In this document: positions 23,804-32,471 of the stretch, piece by piece
How positions within the stretch are numbered: the stretch's first letter is position 1
Layout: every line of letters begins with the position of its first letter
Source of the DNA: Caballeronia concitans
GTDB taxonomy: Bacteria > Pseudomonadota > Gammaproteobacteria > Burkholderiales > Burkholderiaceae
Length of the DNA: 64,000 bases
Direction of reading: 5' to 3'
NCBI RefSeq assembly: GCF_001544615.1
Contig: NZ_FCNV02000001.1
Span: 1,054,001-1,118,000 of the forward strand
Notes under the pieces: generated by a model
Told to the model about the DNA's origin: nothing
What the model saw: the letters and a program-made list of their open reading frames with translations, nothing else
The model's database searches: none
Translations under genes and position numbers: made by a program

Positions 23804-25705
23804 ATGCTGCGTTCAATCCCGACATCCATCGCGACGGTATCCATTAGCGGAACGCTCGTGGAGAAGCTCACGGCCATCCGCGCGGCGGGCTTCGACGGCG
23901 TCGAAATCTTCGAGAACGATCTCCTGTATTTCGACGGCACGCCTGCCGATGTCCGGCGCATCTGCGAAGACTTAGGCCTCGCCATCTATCTGTTCCAGCC
24001 GTTTCGCGATTTCGAGGGCGTGAACCCGGAGCGCTTCACGAAGAACATCGAGCGCGTGAAGCGCAAGTTCGACTTGATGCACGAACTCGGCGCGGACCGC
24101 ATGCTCGCGTGCAGCAACGTGTCGCCAGAGACGATCGGCGATGACGCGCTCATCGTCGATCAGCTCGGCACGCTTGCGCGGCTCGCGAAGGAAGCGGGCG
24201 TCGTCGTCGGCTACGAGGCGCTCGCGTGGGGCCGGCACGTCAACTCGTACAAGCATGCATGGCGTCTCGTCGATGCCGTGAATCACCCGAATCTCGGCCT
24301 CGTGCTCGACAGTTTCCATACGTTGTCCATCGGCGATTCCGTCGATGAAATCGCCGCGATTCCCGGCGATCGCATCGCGTTCGTGCAGATCGCCGATGCG
24401 CCCGTGCTCGCGATGGACGTGCTCGAATGGAGCCGTCACTATCGCTGCTTTCCGGGGCAGGGCGCGTTCGATGTCGCGGGCTTCACCGCGCGCGTGTTCG
24501 AAGCGGGCTACGCGGGGCCGCTGTCGCTGGAGATTTTCAACGACGGCTTTCGCGCCGCGCCGACCGCGATCACGGCGGCGGACGGGCATCGGTCGCTGCG
24601 CTTTCTCGAAGAGCAGACGCGCGCCGTGATGGGCGACAAAGCGCCCGCCGCGCTCTTCGATCCGCCCGCGCCGCCGGAGCACATCGGCTTCCAGTTCCTC
24701 GAATTCGCCGTCGACGATACGACGCGCGAGCACGTCGCCGAATGGCTGGGCAAGCTCGGCTTCCGGCTCGCGGGACGGCATCGTTCGAAGGACGTGACGC
24801 TCTTTCGGCATGGCGCGGGATCGATCGTGCTCAACGCCGAGGCCGATTCTTTCGCGAGCGCGTTTTATCAGCAGCATGGCTTGTCGCTGTGCGCGTCGGC
24901 GTTTCATGTCGATGACGCGAAGCTCGCGTTCGAGCGCGCCGCCGCTTACGGATCGAAGCCGTTCTCGGGACAGGTCGGGCCGAACGAGCGCGTGGTGCCG
25001 GGCGTGCAGTCGCCGGATGGCAGCCTCGATTATTTCGTCGATGAAGCGCCCGGCGCGCCCACGCTGTGGGAATCGGATTTCGTGCTGACCGATATCGATG
25101 GTCCGTATGAAGTCGGGCCGCTGTCGCGTATCGATCATGTGTGTCTTTCGCTGCCGGCCGAAGCGCTCGATACGTGGGTGCTCTTCTTCCGCAGCGCGTT
25201 CGGTTTCGAGACCGAGCCGAGCGTGATCGTGCCGGACCCGTATGGCCTCGTGCGCAGCCGCGCGGTGCGAAGCCGCGACGGATCGGTGCGCATTGCGCTG
25301 AACGCGTCGGTGGATCGGTACACGGCGGTGGCTGAATCGCTTTCGACGTATCGCGGTTCCGGGCTGAATCATGTCGCGTTCAGCACGCCCGATATCTTCG
25401 ATGCGATCCCGCGCCTCGCCGCCGACGGCGTCAAGTTCCTGCGCATCCCGCGCAATTACTACGACGATCTCGTCGCGCGCTACGGCCTGCCCGACGAACA
25501 GATCGACGCGATGCACGAGCACAATATCCTCTATGACCGCGACGAGCGCGGTGGCGAGTTCTTCCATGCGTACACGGAGCAGCTCGATCAGCGCTTCTTT
25601 CTGGAAGTGATCGAGCGGCGCGGCGGCTACGACGGCTATGGCGCGGCGAACGCGGCAGTGCGGCTCGCGGCGCATGCGCAGCAGCAGCGCGCGCGGCAGG
25701 CGTGA
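23804..25705 (+). CDS. quiC: 3-dehydroshikimate dehydratase fused to a VOC/HPPD-like domain
   Basis: This 633-aa protein has an N-terminal sugar-phosphate-isomerase-like TIM barrel (about 1-285; metal ligands expected in GYEALAWGRHVNS, LVLDSFHTLS and LSLEIFND). A C-terminal pair of VOC modules like 4-hydroxyphenylpyruvate dioxygenase follows (about 290-620; IDHVCLSL, GLNHVAFST, FFLEVIERRGGYDG). The barrel converts 3-dehydroshikimate to protocatechuate; this fusion is the known bacterial QuiC1/AsbF-related type and the second domain has no settled role. GAGGAGG precedes the ATG at 23804. With the divergent dehydrogenase it links quinate/shikimate to protocatechuate ring cleavage, whose genes are not in the window. 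Confidence 0.92.
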   Translation: MLRSIPTSIATVSISGTLVEKLTAIRAAGFDGVEIFENDLLYFDGTPADVRRICEDLGLAIYLFQPFRDFEGVNPERFTKNIERVKRKFDLMHELGADRMLACSNVSPETIGDDALIVDQLGTLARLAKEAGVVVGYEALAWGRHVNSYKHAWRLVDAVNHPNLGLVLDSFHTLSIGDSVDEIAAIPGDRIAFVQIADAPVLAMDVLEWSRHYRCFPGQGAFDVAGFTARVFEAGYAGPLSLEIFNDGFRAAPTAITAADGHRSLRFLEEQTRAVMGDKAPAALFDPPAPPEHIGFQFLEFAVDDTTREHVAEWLGKLGFRLAGRHRSKDVTLFRHGAGSIVLNAEADSFASAFYQQHGLSLCASAFHVDDAKLAFERAAAYGSKPFSGQVGPNERVVPGVQSPDGSLDYFVDEAPGAPTLWESDFVLTDIDGPYEVGPLSRIDHVCLSLPAEALDTWVLFFRSAFGFETEPSVIVPDPYGLVRSRAVRSRDGSVRIALNASVDRYTAVAESLSTYRGSGLNHVAFSTPDIFDAIPRLAADGVKFLRIPRNYYDDLVARYGLPDEQIDAMHEHNILYDRDERGGEFFHAYTEQLDQRFFLEVIERRGGYDGYGAANAAVRLAAHAQQQRARQA

Positions 25706-25747
25706 CTATCATGAAGACAGGGCGGCAATCGATAGCGGGAGGGCGCC

Positions 25748-25912
25748 ATGATGGACTTATCCGGCATACTGATCGGCGTCGCGATCATGGCGGCGCTCGG
25801 CATCGTGTTGTTCGCGCATGACTGGCGGACCGGGCATCGCAGGGACGAGCCGATGCACACCGGCGCGCGGCGTCAATCGCTGCGCGACTGGTGGATGCGG
25901 CATCGTCATTGA
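25748..25912 (+). CDS. 54-aa single-pass membrane protein
   Basis: This short frame encodes MMDLSGILIGVAIMAALGIV..., one hydrophobic helix, followed by a basic tail rich in Arg, His and Trp (RDWWMRHRH at the end). A ribosome site (GGGAGGG) lies 5 bp before the ATG. It is 42 bp after the dehydratase gene on the same strand and could be part of that operon. Function unknown. Confidence 0.6.
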   Translation: MMDLSGILIGVAIMAALGIVLFAHDWRTGHRRDEPMHTGARRQSLRDWWMRHRH

Positions 25913-25918
25913 ACGATG

Positions 25919-26215
25919 CTAGCCGCTTTGACCGCCCGCCGCCGCGATCGGCTGGTCATCGCGCACGGCAGATGCGGTCTCGAAGGCATCGATATACAGA
26001 TGGAGCCGATGCACGATCTGCACTTGCGTGGGCGAAAGATGTGACTGGCGCGTGACGGCGGCGAGCCGTTCGCGCCAGTACGAAGGCGGCAGCAATGGAC
26101 CGCCAAGATCGCACGACAACGAACGACGCATCACCCTTTGCAGGTGAGCCAGGTCCTGGTCTGCCATCAGCGCCGCAAACGCGCCGTGGGGTTTCATATG
26201 AGGAGTGGGGTCCAT
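25919..26215 (-). CDS. Small helical hypothetical protein
   Basis: This 98-aa protein is mostly helical (DQDLAHLQRVMRRSLSCDLGG, then SYWRERLAAVTRQSHLSPTQVQIVHRLHLYIDAF). No signal or membrane segment is visible. No good ribosome site is seen, and starts at Met1, Met7 or Met17 are all possible. Convergent with the 54-aa gene. Family not recognised; moderate confidence that it is a gene. Confidence 0.5.
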   Translation of the reverse strand: MDPTPHMKPHGAFAALMADQDLAHLQRVMRRSLSCDLGGPLLPPSYWRERLAAVTRQSHLSPTQVQIVHRLHLYIDAFETASAVRDDQPIAAAGGQSG

Positions 26216-26375
26216 TACTCCGATGGCGGCATCGTGCGCGGAAACTTGATAGGTGCAAACCCGAGGTTTCGTGTGCCATCGTCTCAGGCCGACTTTTCGG
26301 TCCCCACGTTCGATGACGCCGCGATGCGTTTGCTATACTCTGCGCTCTCGCCGCTCAGGCGGGATGCACGGTCCG

Positions 26376-26450
26376 CTCCCCGTAGTTCAATGGATAGAAC
26401 GAGTGCCTCCTAAGCGCTAGATGCAGGTTCGATTCCTGCCGGGGGGACCA
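26376..26450 (+). tRNA. tRNA-Arg (anticodon CCT)
   Basis: Full cloverleaf: acceptor CTCCCCG/CGGGGGG with one wobble pair, D-stem GTTC/GAAC, anticodon stem AGTGC/GCGCT with loop CTCCTAA (anticodon CCT, reads AGG), T-arm GCAGG-TTCGATT-CCTGC, and an encoded CCA end (26448-26450). A TATACT -10 box sits at 26334-26339. No integrase or attachment-site repeat is seen beside it. Confidence 0.95.
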
Positions 26451-26501
26451 GAGAAAAGTATTTATTCGACGTTGGCGTGAAGTTCGCGTAACGCACTCGA
26501 A

Positions 26502-26538
26502 AACAAAAAACCCCGCGCAAAGCGGGGTTTCGTTTTAT
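26502..26538. terminator. Bidirectional terminator between tRNA-Arg and benD
   Basis: Stem AAACCCCGC (26508-26516) with GCGGGGTTT (26522-26530), A/T-runs on both sides. Confidence 0.88.
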
Positions 26539-26557
26539 GCGCCCTTGTCGTGGCGTT

Positions 26558-27334
26558 CTAGCCGTTGTCGCCGCCTGCAACCGGCAATACGGCGCCCGTG
26601 ATGTAGCCCGCTTCGTCGGATGCGAGGAAGAGAATCGGCGCGACCTGTTCGTCGAGCGTGGCGTAGCGTTTGAAGAAGGTGGATTCGGTGACTTGCTTCA
26701 CCGCTTCGCTCATCCACATCTTCTCTTGCTCGCTGTCGCCGGCGGCGTTGCGAGGCACGCGTCGCGGAGGCGCTTCTGTCCCGCCGGGCGCGGCAGCCAC
26801 CACGCGGATGTTGTGCTCGCCGTACTCCATCGCAAGCGACTGCGTCATCGCATTGACGCCGCCCTTGGCCGCCGAGTACGGCACGCGTCGAATGCCGCGC
26901 GTCGCATTCGATGACACGTTGACGATCGTTCCGCGCCCTTGCGCGAGCATCGCCGGCAGCACCGCGTGGCACGCGTACAGCGTGGGCATGAGCGAGCGGC
27001 GAATTTCCGCATCGATCTGCGCCGGTTCGAACTCCGCGTACGGTCTCATGCGAATGGCGCCGCCCACACCGTTGACGAGAATATCGATCCGCCCGAACTT
27101 CGCAATGGCGAAGGCCATCGCCGATGCCGCGCCTTCGTACGTTTCGAGGTCCGCGACGAAGCCCGCTGTATCGGCGCCGGTTGCTTCGGCTGCGACTTCG
27201 GAAACGAAATCGGCGCGATCGACGAACAGCACCTTCGCACCTTCGGCGGCTGCACGCAGCGCGACACCACGACCGATACCCTGCGCCGCACCGGTGACGA
27301 CCATCACCTTGCCTTCGAATCGCTGCGTATTCAT
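26558..27334 (-). CDS. benD: 1,6-dihydroxycyclohexa-2,4-diene-1-carboxylate dehydrogenase
   Basis: This 258-aa short-chain dehydrogenase has the NAD-binding TGAAQGIGRG near the N terminus, the NG-GG variant of the NNAG motif (VNGVGGAIRM, typical of BenD), and the catalytic S...Y-x3-K as SSNATRGIRRVPYSAAKGG. It oxidises benzoate cis-diol to catechol with release of CO2. Its start overlaps the benC stop by 4 bp (27331-27334). It is the last gene of the catA-benABCD operon and is followed by a terminator. A longer start at 27481 lies within benC and is rejected. Confidence 0.96.
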   Translation of the reverse strand: MNTQRFEGKVMVVTGAAQGIGRGVALRAAAEGAKVLFVDRADFVSEVAAEATGADTAGFVADLETYEGAASAMAFAIAKFGRIDILVNGVGGAIRMRPYAEFEPAQIDAEIRRSLMPTLYACHAVLPAMLAQGRGTIVNVSSNATRGIRRVPYSAAKGGVNAMTQSLAMEYGEHNIRVVAAAPGGTEAPPRRVPRNAAGDSEQEKMWMSEAVKQVTESTFFKRYATLDEQVAPILFLASDEAGYITGAVLPVAGGDNG

Positions 27335-28353
27335 GCGGTCACCGGCGCTGCGTTGGGCGTGAACTTCTCGTAGTGGAAGCTGTTGGGTTTGACGCCGTTG
27401 TCGTCGAAGTGCTTGCGCACTGCATCGACCATCGGAGGCGGGCCGCACAAGTACACGTCGACGTCGCCATCGTTCAGACATTCAGCCGGTATATGCTGCG
27501 TGACCCAGCCCTTGCGCGGATGACTGGACGCTGCTTCGGCGACCACGGTGCTGAACGTGAAGTTCGGCAGCTTCGATGCATACGCCTCGATGGCATCGAC
27601 CTGTACGAGATCGAGGTCGCGCGTCACGCCGTAGATGAGATGCACCTTCTGCTGCGAGTTCGCGCGAACGAGGACTTCGAGCATCGAAAGAAACGGAGCG
27701 AGACCCGTGCCGCCTGCGAGGAACAGAAGCGGTCGCTCGACGGCACGCAGATAGAAGCTGCCGAGCGGCCCGGTCAGCGAGACCGCGCTGCCCGCCTGCG
27801 CGGATTCGAGCCACGTACTCATCACGCCGCCGGGGATCTTCTTGATCAGAAAGCTGATCTTCGATTCGCCGGGTGAGGATGAGAAGGAATACGAACGATG
27901 TTGGCCGCTGCCCGGAACATCGATGTTCACGTACTGCCCGGCGAGAAAGACAGGCGGAACGCCTTGCACGTCCAGTTCGAGGACCACGGCTGCATCGTTA
28001 TGCTGCTCGACTTTCGTGACCGTCGCCGCGAACTTGATTTGCTCCGTCTTGCACGCCGTCGACGAAGCCGGCACGGCGATCACGCAATCGCTTTGCGGCA
28101 CCATCTGGCAGGTGAGCACGATGCCGTTATCTTTCTCGTCTTCGCTGAGCGCGTCTTCGATGTAATCGTCGCCGAGGTCGTAACGGCCGCTTTCCGCGCG
28201 GCACTTGCAGGTGCCGCATACGCCGTCGGAGCAGTCCATCGGCAGATTGATCTTTGCGCGAAAAGCTGCATCGAGGACCTTTTCGCCGGCCTTGCATTCG
28301 ACGAAGCGCGTCACGCCGTCTTCGAAGTTCAGTGCGATGTTGTAGCTGGACAT
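27331..28353 (-). CDS. benC: Benzoate 1,2-dioxygenase electron-transfer component
   Basis: This 340-aa reductase has an N-terminal plant-type [2Fe-2S] ferredoxin (CSDGVCGTCKC with the fourth ligand in LTCQM), an FAD domain with RSYSFSS, and an NAD domain with GGTGLAPFLSM and CGPPPMV. It passes electrons from NADH to the BenAB oxygenase. Length and order match BenC. It starts 37 bp after benB and is coupled to benD. Confidence 0.97.
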   Translation of the reverse strand: MSSYNIALNFEDGVTRFVECKAGEKVLDAAFRAKINLPMDCSDGVCGTCKCRAESGRYDLGDDYIEDALSEDEKDNGIVLTCQMVPQSDCVIAVPASSTACKTEQIKFAATVTKVEQHNDAAVVLELDVQGVPPVFLAGQYVNIDVPGSGQHRSYSFSSSPGESKISFLIKKIPGGVMSTWLESAQAGSAVSLTGPLGSFYLRAVERPLLFLAGGTGLAPFLSMLEVLVRANSQQKVHLIYGVTRDLDLVQVDAIEAYASKLPNFTFSTVVAEAASSHPRKGWVTQHIPAECLNDGDVDVYLCGPPPMVDAVRKHFDDNGVKPNSFHYEKFTPNAAPVTA

Positions 28354-28390
28354 GTTGCCTCCTACTTCCTGTTTCGTTCCGGGCCGTGCT

Positions 28391-28879
28391 TCAGACGTGA
28401 TAGACGTCGAGCACCTGGCGGATGTAGTCGTTCTTCAACGCGATCTTCTTCTTCGCGATCAGCAGGCGACCATCGACCTTGCGGAACGTGACGTTGATGG
28501 TGCCGAAGAACTGGTCCGTGATCTTGTAGCGATGGCTCAGCGTGTTGAAGTTGTATCGAACATCCACTTCGTTATCACGCTCGGCCAGCACTTCCACATT
28601 GGTGACGTTGTGGCTCGTGCGCGGTTCCGGCATCGATGCGCCGCTGCGCTCGGTCTTGATGCGAAACACGCGGTCTTCGAGGCCGCCCCGGTCCGGGTAG
28701 TACATCAACGAGATCTGGCTTTGCGGGTCATCGGTGAGCTTGTCGTCGTCGTCCCACGCGGGCATCCAGTACGTGACGTCTTCCGTGTAGCAGGCAAGCC
28801 ATTCGTCCCATTGACGGTCATCGAGGAAGCGCGCTTCCTGATACAGCGCATTGCAGACCTTTTGATAATCGAAGCTCAT
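28391..28879 (-). CDS. benB: Benzoate 1,2-dioxygenase small (beta) subunit
   Basis: This 162-aa ring-hydroxylating dioxygenase beta subunit has the cone-shaped NTF2-like fold, with [31 protein letters not shown] and the C-terminal [22 protein letters not shown]. It has no metal and supports the alpha3beta3 assembly. It overlaps benA by 4 bp (28876-28879), ensuring balanced subunit synthesis. Confidence 0.97.
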   Translation of the reverse strand: MSFDYQKVCNALYQEARFLDDRQWDEWLACYTEDVTYWMPAWDDDDKLTDDPQSQISLMYYPDRGGLEDRVFRIKTERSGASMPEPRTSHNVTNVEVLAERDNEVDVRYNFNTLSHRYKITDQFFGTINVTFRKVDGRLLIAKKKIALKNDYIRQVLDVYHV

Positions 28880-30234
28880 GATGTCGCCTCCGCTTGTTCC
28901 TTGCGCAGGGCGTCTCGCATCACCTGCACCCAGTATTCATGCTGAACCACGAAGAGACCTTCGTCCTCGCTGCGCTCGCCCGAGATCAGCGGATTCAAAC
29001 CCATGCTCCGCGCGTTTTCATCCGGTCCGTGTATCCACAGCGGCGCGCCGCGCGAGAGGTCGTTCCACATGGTCGTCGATCCGGCGTAACCGGACTGGCA
29101 CGCGCGGAATTCTTCGAGGTCGTCGCTCGTTCCCATGCCCGAGACGTTGAAGAAGTCTTCGTACTGGCGGATGCGAATGGCGCGGTCTTCGGCGCTCTCG
29201 CCTTTGGGCGCGAAGCAGAAGATGCTGACTTCGGTCTTGTCGACGCTGATCGGGCGAACCACGCGAATCTGCGTGCTGAACTGGTCCATGAGGAACACGT
29301 TCGGATACAGGCACAGATTGCGCGTCTGATTGACGACGAACTTCGCCTGATCTTCGCCCATGCGCGCAACGATTTCATCGCGATGCTGGTAGACCGGCCG
29401 CACTTCCGGATTCATCGTGTTGGTCCACAGCAGGATGTGGCCATGCTCGAACCCATATACGCCGGCCACGGACTTGCTCCAGCTATTCGCATCCACGGCC
29501 TTGGTGCCTTCGACCTTGCGGCGGCCCATCGTGGCGGCGTAGTTCCAGTGAACGGTGCTGACGTGATAGCCGTCGCAGCCGTTCTCCATCTGCATCTTCC
29601 AGTTGCCGTCGTAGATATAGGAGGAGTTGCCGCGCAACACTTCGATGCCATCCGGCGCCTGAGCCACGATCTGATCGATGATGACCTTCGTCTCACCGAG
29701 ATAATCTTCGAGCGGCATGACATCCGCATTCAAGCTGCCGAAGAGAAAGCCGCGGTAGTTCTGAAAGCGCGCGACATTCTTCAGATCGTGCGACCCTTGT
29801 TTGTTGAATTGCACCGGATATTCGGTGGTTTTTTCGTCCTTCACCTTCAGGAGCTTTCCCGCGTTCGAGAAAGTCCAGCCGTGGAACGGACATGTGAAGC
29901 TGCCCTTGTTGCCGTGCTTGCGGCGGCAGAGCATCGCGCCTTTGTGCGCACACGCATTGATTACCGCATGCAAGTCACCGGTCTTGTCGCGCGTGATGAC
30001 GATCGGTTGCCGGCCAATCCACGTCGTGTAGTAATCGTTGTTGTTCGGGATCTGGCTGTCGTGTGCGAGATAGACCCAGTTACTCTCGAAGATATGCTTC
30101 ATCTCGAGTTCGTACAGATCGGCGTTCGTGAAGATGTCGCGGCGGCAGCGGAAGACACCGGCTTCCTTGTCATCCTGAACGGCCGAGCTCAGCAATTCTT
30201 CGAGTTGCCGGGCTTTGTCGATAGTTGCGGACAT
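28876..30234 (-). CDS. benA: Benzoate 1,2-dioxygenase large (alpha) subunit
   Basis: This 452-aa Rieske oxygenase has the [2Fe-2S] ligands in CAHKGAM and CPFHGW, and the mononuclear iron site in [12 protein letters not shown] with the third ligand Asp near the C terminus. With BenB and BenC it turns benzoate into the cis-1,2-dihydrodiol. The start at 30234 is supported by AGGGAGAG upstream; 30282 would add residues not typical of the family. It lies 99 bp downstream of catA and probably shares its transcript. Confidence 0.97.
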   Translation of the reverse strand: MSATIDKARQLEELLSSAVQDDKEAGVFRCRRDIFTNADLYELEMKHIFESNWVYLAHDSQIPNNNDYYTTWIGRQPIVITRDKTGDLHAVINACAHKGAMLCRRKHGNKGSFTCPFHGWTFSNAGKLLKVKDEKTTEYPVQFNKQGSHDLKNVARFQNYRGFLFGSLNADVMPLEDYLGETKVIIDQIVAQAPDGIEVLRGNSSYIYDGNWKMQMENGCDGYHVSTVHWNYAATMGRRKVEGTKAVDANSWSKSVAGVYGFEHGHILLWTNTMNPEVRPVYQHRDEIVARMGEDQAKFVVNQTRNLCLYPNVFLMDQFSTQIRVVRPISVDKTEVSIFCFAPKGESAEDRAIRIRQYEDFFNVSGMGTSDDLEEFRACQSGYAGSTTMWNDLSRGAPLWIHGPDENARSMGLNPLISGERSEDEGLFVVQHEYWVQVMRDALRKEQAEATS

Positions 30235-30333
30235 GAGTGCTCTCCCTATGCCGGCCTGCAGCGAGGCCGGGCATCGGTTCAAAATAAAGTCGAAGGAGTC
30301 GGTGGCGGGCGCGTCGGTTGCCGCCTCGGGCTA

Positions 30334-31269
30334 TTACGCCGTGACAGATACGCGCGGGCGATTGACGAGCTGGTTGTCCTTGCCTTCGACGAGCGGCGTC
30401 AGCGCGATGTCGAATTGAATCTCTTTATACGCATCGTCCTTGAGACCCAGCGCCGTGCCGCCGGTCTTCTCGATCACATGAGGCACGAGTTCCTCGCGGG
30501 TCGCATAGGCGAAGTCGTCCCAGATGAGCGGGTCGCCTTCGATGTTGATCTGCGTGGTCAGCTTGCGCGTGTTGTCGCTCGTGACGAAGAAGTGCACGTG
30601 CGCCGGGCGGTTGCCATGACGCGCCATCGCGTCGAGCAGCTGCTGCGTCGCGCCTTGCGGCGGGCAGCCATAACCCACGGGCATGAGCGTGCGGAACTCA
30701 TACTTGCCGTCCGCGTCCGTTTTCACTGCGCCGCGAAGATTGAACTCGCTTTGCGTGCCGGTCGGGTCGAAGTGCGAATAAAAGCCCTTCGAATTGGCAT
30801 GCCAGCATTCGACGACCGCGCCCGCCACGGGCTTGCGGTCCGGCCCGGTCACCGTGCCGCGGATGACGAGCGGTCCCGCGTTTTCGTCAGCGTCGATATC
30901 GATCTTCGTTACACCGTCGCGCAACGGCGCGCCAGCGACATACAACGGCCCTTCGATGGTGCGCGGCGTGCCGCCATGAATATCGGCTTCGCGGTCTTCG
31001 GCGTCCATCCGGATGTCGAGATACTTCTCCAGACCGAGGCCCGCAGCGAGCAGGGCCGCTTCGCCATCGCGTCCGAGCTTGTTGAAGTAGTTCACACCGG
31101 TCCAGATTTCATCGGGCGTCATGTCCAGGTCATCGATGGCCTTGAACAGGTCGCTCAACAAACGATGCGTGATCTGCTTGGCGCGAGCGTTGCCGTCGTC
31201 GCTGCCAAGGTTCGCGGCTGCCTTAAGAAGGTCCTGCACTTCCTTCGTATCGAACACTTTGACGTTCAT
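30334..31269 (-). CDS. catA: Catechol 1,2-dioxygenase
   Basis: This 311-aa intradiol dioxygenase cleaves catechol to cis,cis-muconate. It has an N-terminal helical dimerisation zone and a beta-sandwich with iron ligands expected in EGPLYVAGAP (Tyr), PVGYGCPP (Tyr) and HVHFFV (two His). Length matches CatA. It is the promoter-proximal gene of the minus-strand operon catA-benABCD and is divergent from the LysR gene; catBC lie beyond that regulator. Confidence 0.97.
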   Translation of the reverse strand: MNVKVFDTKEVQDLLKAAANLGSDDGNARAKQITHRLLSDLFKAIDDLDMTPDEIWTGVNYFNKLGRDGEAALLAAGLGLEKYLDIRMDAEDREADIHGGTPRTIEGPLYVAGAPLRDGVTKIDIDADENAGPLVIRGTVTGPDRKPVAGAVVECWHANSKGFYSHFDPTGTQSEFNLRGAVKTDADGKYEFRTLMPVGYGCPPQGATQQLLDAMARHGNRPAHVHFFVTSDNTRKLTTQINIEGDPLIWDDFAYATREELVPHVIEKTGGTALGLKDDAYKEIQFDIALTPLVEGKDNQLVNRPRVSVTA

Positions 31270-31405
31270 CGTCTGCTCCTGACTCTCTATTCTTTGGTGG
31301 GGGTTAACCCTCGTTTCGGCCCGGTTCGAGTATGCTCAGAAGGTATAATCGGGCAGTGAAACTCGGTGTGAATGCAGAATAATTGACGGCAAATACCCCA
31401 GTCCA

Positions 31406-31441
31406 ACACTGATTTAGTATTGGGCTATATCCAGGAGGTAT
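31406..31441. promoter_or_regulatory. Paired LysR operators between catA and its regulator
   Basis: ACAC-N7-GTAT at 31406-31420 and ATAT-N7-GTAT at 31427-31441 each differ by one base from ATAC-N7-GTAT, the BenM/CatM site. Their centres are 21 bp (two helical turns) apart, the recognition/activation-site arrangement of LysR tetramers. The second site covers the ribosome site of the regulator, predicting autorepression. For catA, a -35/-10 pair of TTCACA and TTATAC on the minus strand (about 31345-31374) is plausible. Confidence 0.65.
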
Positions 31442-31444
31442 CGA

Positions 31445-32368
31445 ATGGAACTGCGACACCTTCGCTACTTCGTGGCGGTGGCCGAAGAGCGCAATTTCAC
31501 GCGGGCGGCGCAGCGGCTTCACATCGCACAGCCGCCACTCAGCCGGCAGATACAGCAGCTCGAAGAAATTCTCGGCGTGCAACTCTTCGAAAGAAACTCA
31601 CGTCCGCTGAAACTCACTGAAACGGGTAAGTTCTTTTACGCTCACGCGGTGCAATTACTCGCGCAGACATCCGAACTCGAATCGATGACACGGCGAGTCG
31701 GCAATATCGAGCGCAGCATGTCGGTAGGTTTCGTCGCATCGACGCTTTATGGGCTATTGCCGAAGATCATCCGCCGCTTTCGCGACGAGAATCCGACTGT
31801 CGAACTGAGCCTTCACGAGATGTCGACGACAGACCAGATAAGGGCGCTCAAGGACGGACGGATCGACGTGGGTTTCGGCCGTATCCGGCTCGAGGATTCA
31901 AACATCCGGCGCGTGGTCCTGAGAGAAGAAAAGATGATCGTTGCATTTCCTGCCGGTCATCCGCTCTCGATTGCCAAGCCCGTTTCGGCCTTGCGCGATC
32001 TCGTCAACGAAACGCTCATCATCTATCCGAAGACGCCGCGTCCGAGTTATGCGGACCAAGTCCTCGCCGCCTTTCAGGACCGGGGCCTGAAGCCGCGCAA
32101 GATTTATGAAGTGCGCGAGATTCAGATTGCGCTCGGGCTCGTCGCGGCGGGCGAGGGCATCTCTATCGTTCCAAGCAGCGTCTATGGCCTGAAGCGCGAC
32201 GACGTGAGCTACAAGGAACTGGACGACCCGACGCTCGTGTCGCCGATCATCATGAGCATGCGTGCGATGGACGAATCGCGCGATATCAACGAAATGCTCG
32301 ACCTGATTTACCGGCTATACGAGGAAGCGCAGATTCCTTTCGTCGCCCGCACCGGCAAGGGGCAATGA
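31445..32368 (+). CDS. catR: LysR-type regulator of benzoate/catechol genes (CatR/BenM-like)
   Basis: This 307-aa LysR protein begins MELRHLRYFVAVAEERNFTR and shares CatR/BenM features: helix-turn-helix at about 18-45, RLHIAQPPLSRQIQQLE, and an effector domain with GFVASTLYGLLPKIIRRFR. Relatives use cis,cis-muconate (and in BenM also benzoate) as inducer. It lies between catA and catB, with ATAC-N7-GTAT-type operators on both sides, so it probably controls both operons. The symbol is by similarity and position; benM would be equally fitting. Confidence 0.88.
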   Translation: MELRHLRYFVAVAEERNFTRAAQRLHIAQPPLSRQIQQLEEILGVQLFERNSRPLKLTETGKFFYAHAVQLLAQTSELESMTRRVGNIERSMSVGFVASTLYGLLPKIIRRFRDENPTVELSLHEMSTTDQIRALKDGRIDVGFGRIRLEDSNIRRVVLREEKMIVAFPAGHPLSIAKPVSALRDLVNETLIIYPKTPRPSYADQVLAAFQDRGLKPRKIYEVREIQIALGLVAAGEGISIVPSSVYGLKRDDVSYKELDDPTLVSPIIMSMRAMDESRDINEMLDLIYRLYEEAQIPFVARTGKGQ

Positions 32369-32374
32369 GCGACG

Positions 32375-32389
32375 ATACCCCGGGGGTAT
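32375..32389. promoter_or_regulatory. Perfect ATAC-N7-GTAT operator before catB
   Basis: ATAC-CCCGGGG-GTAT is both an exact match to the BenM/CatM consensus and a perfect palindrome. It starts 7 bp after the regulator stop and 83 bp before catB, predicting muconate-dependent activation of catBC. Confidence 0.72.
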
Positions 32390-32471
32390 GGCACTAGACG
32401 TCGATGGTCTTGGACAGGCGAATATTGCGCACGCAATACTTCATCAACCCATCCACTTCGTCATTTCAGGT

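Noticed and set aside
26376-26450. tRNA-Arg as an integration site of a genomic island
   Set aside because: No integrase gene and no repeat of the tRNA 3' end was found nearby; the downstream ben/cat genes show no obvious compositional break.
28894-31359. Very long open frame (821 codons) on the plus strand opposite catA and benA
   Set aside because: It is the mirror of high-GC codon usage in two clear minus-strand genes, has no family features and lacks a ribosome site.
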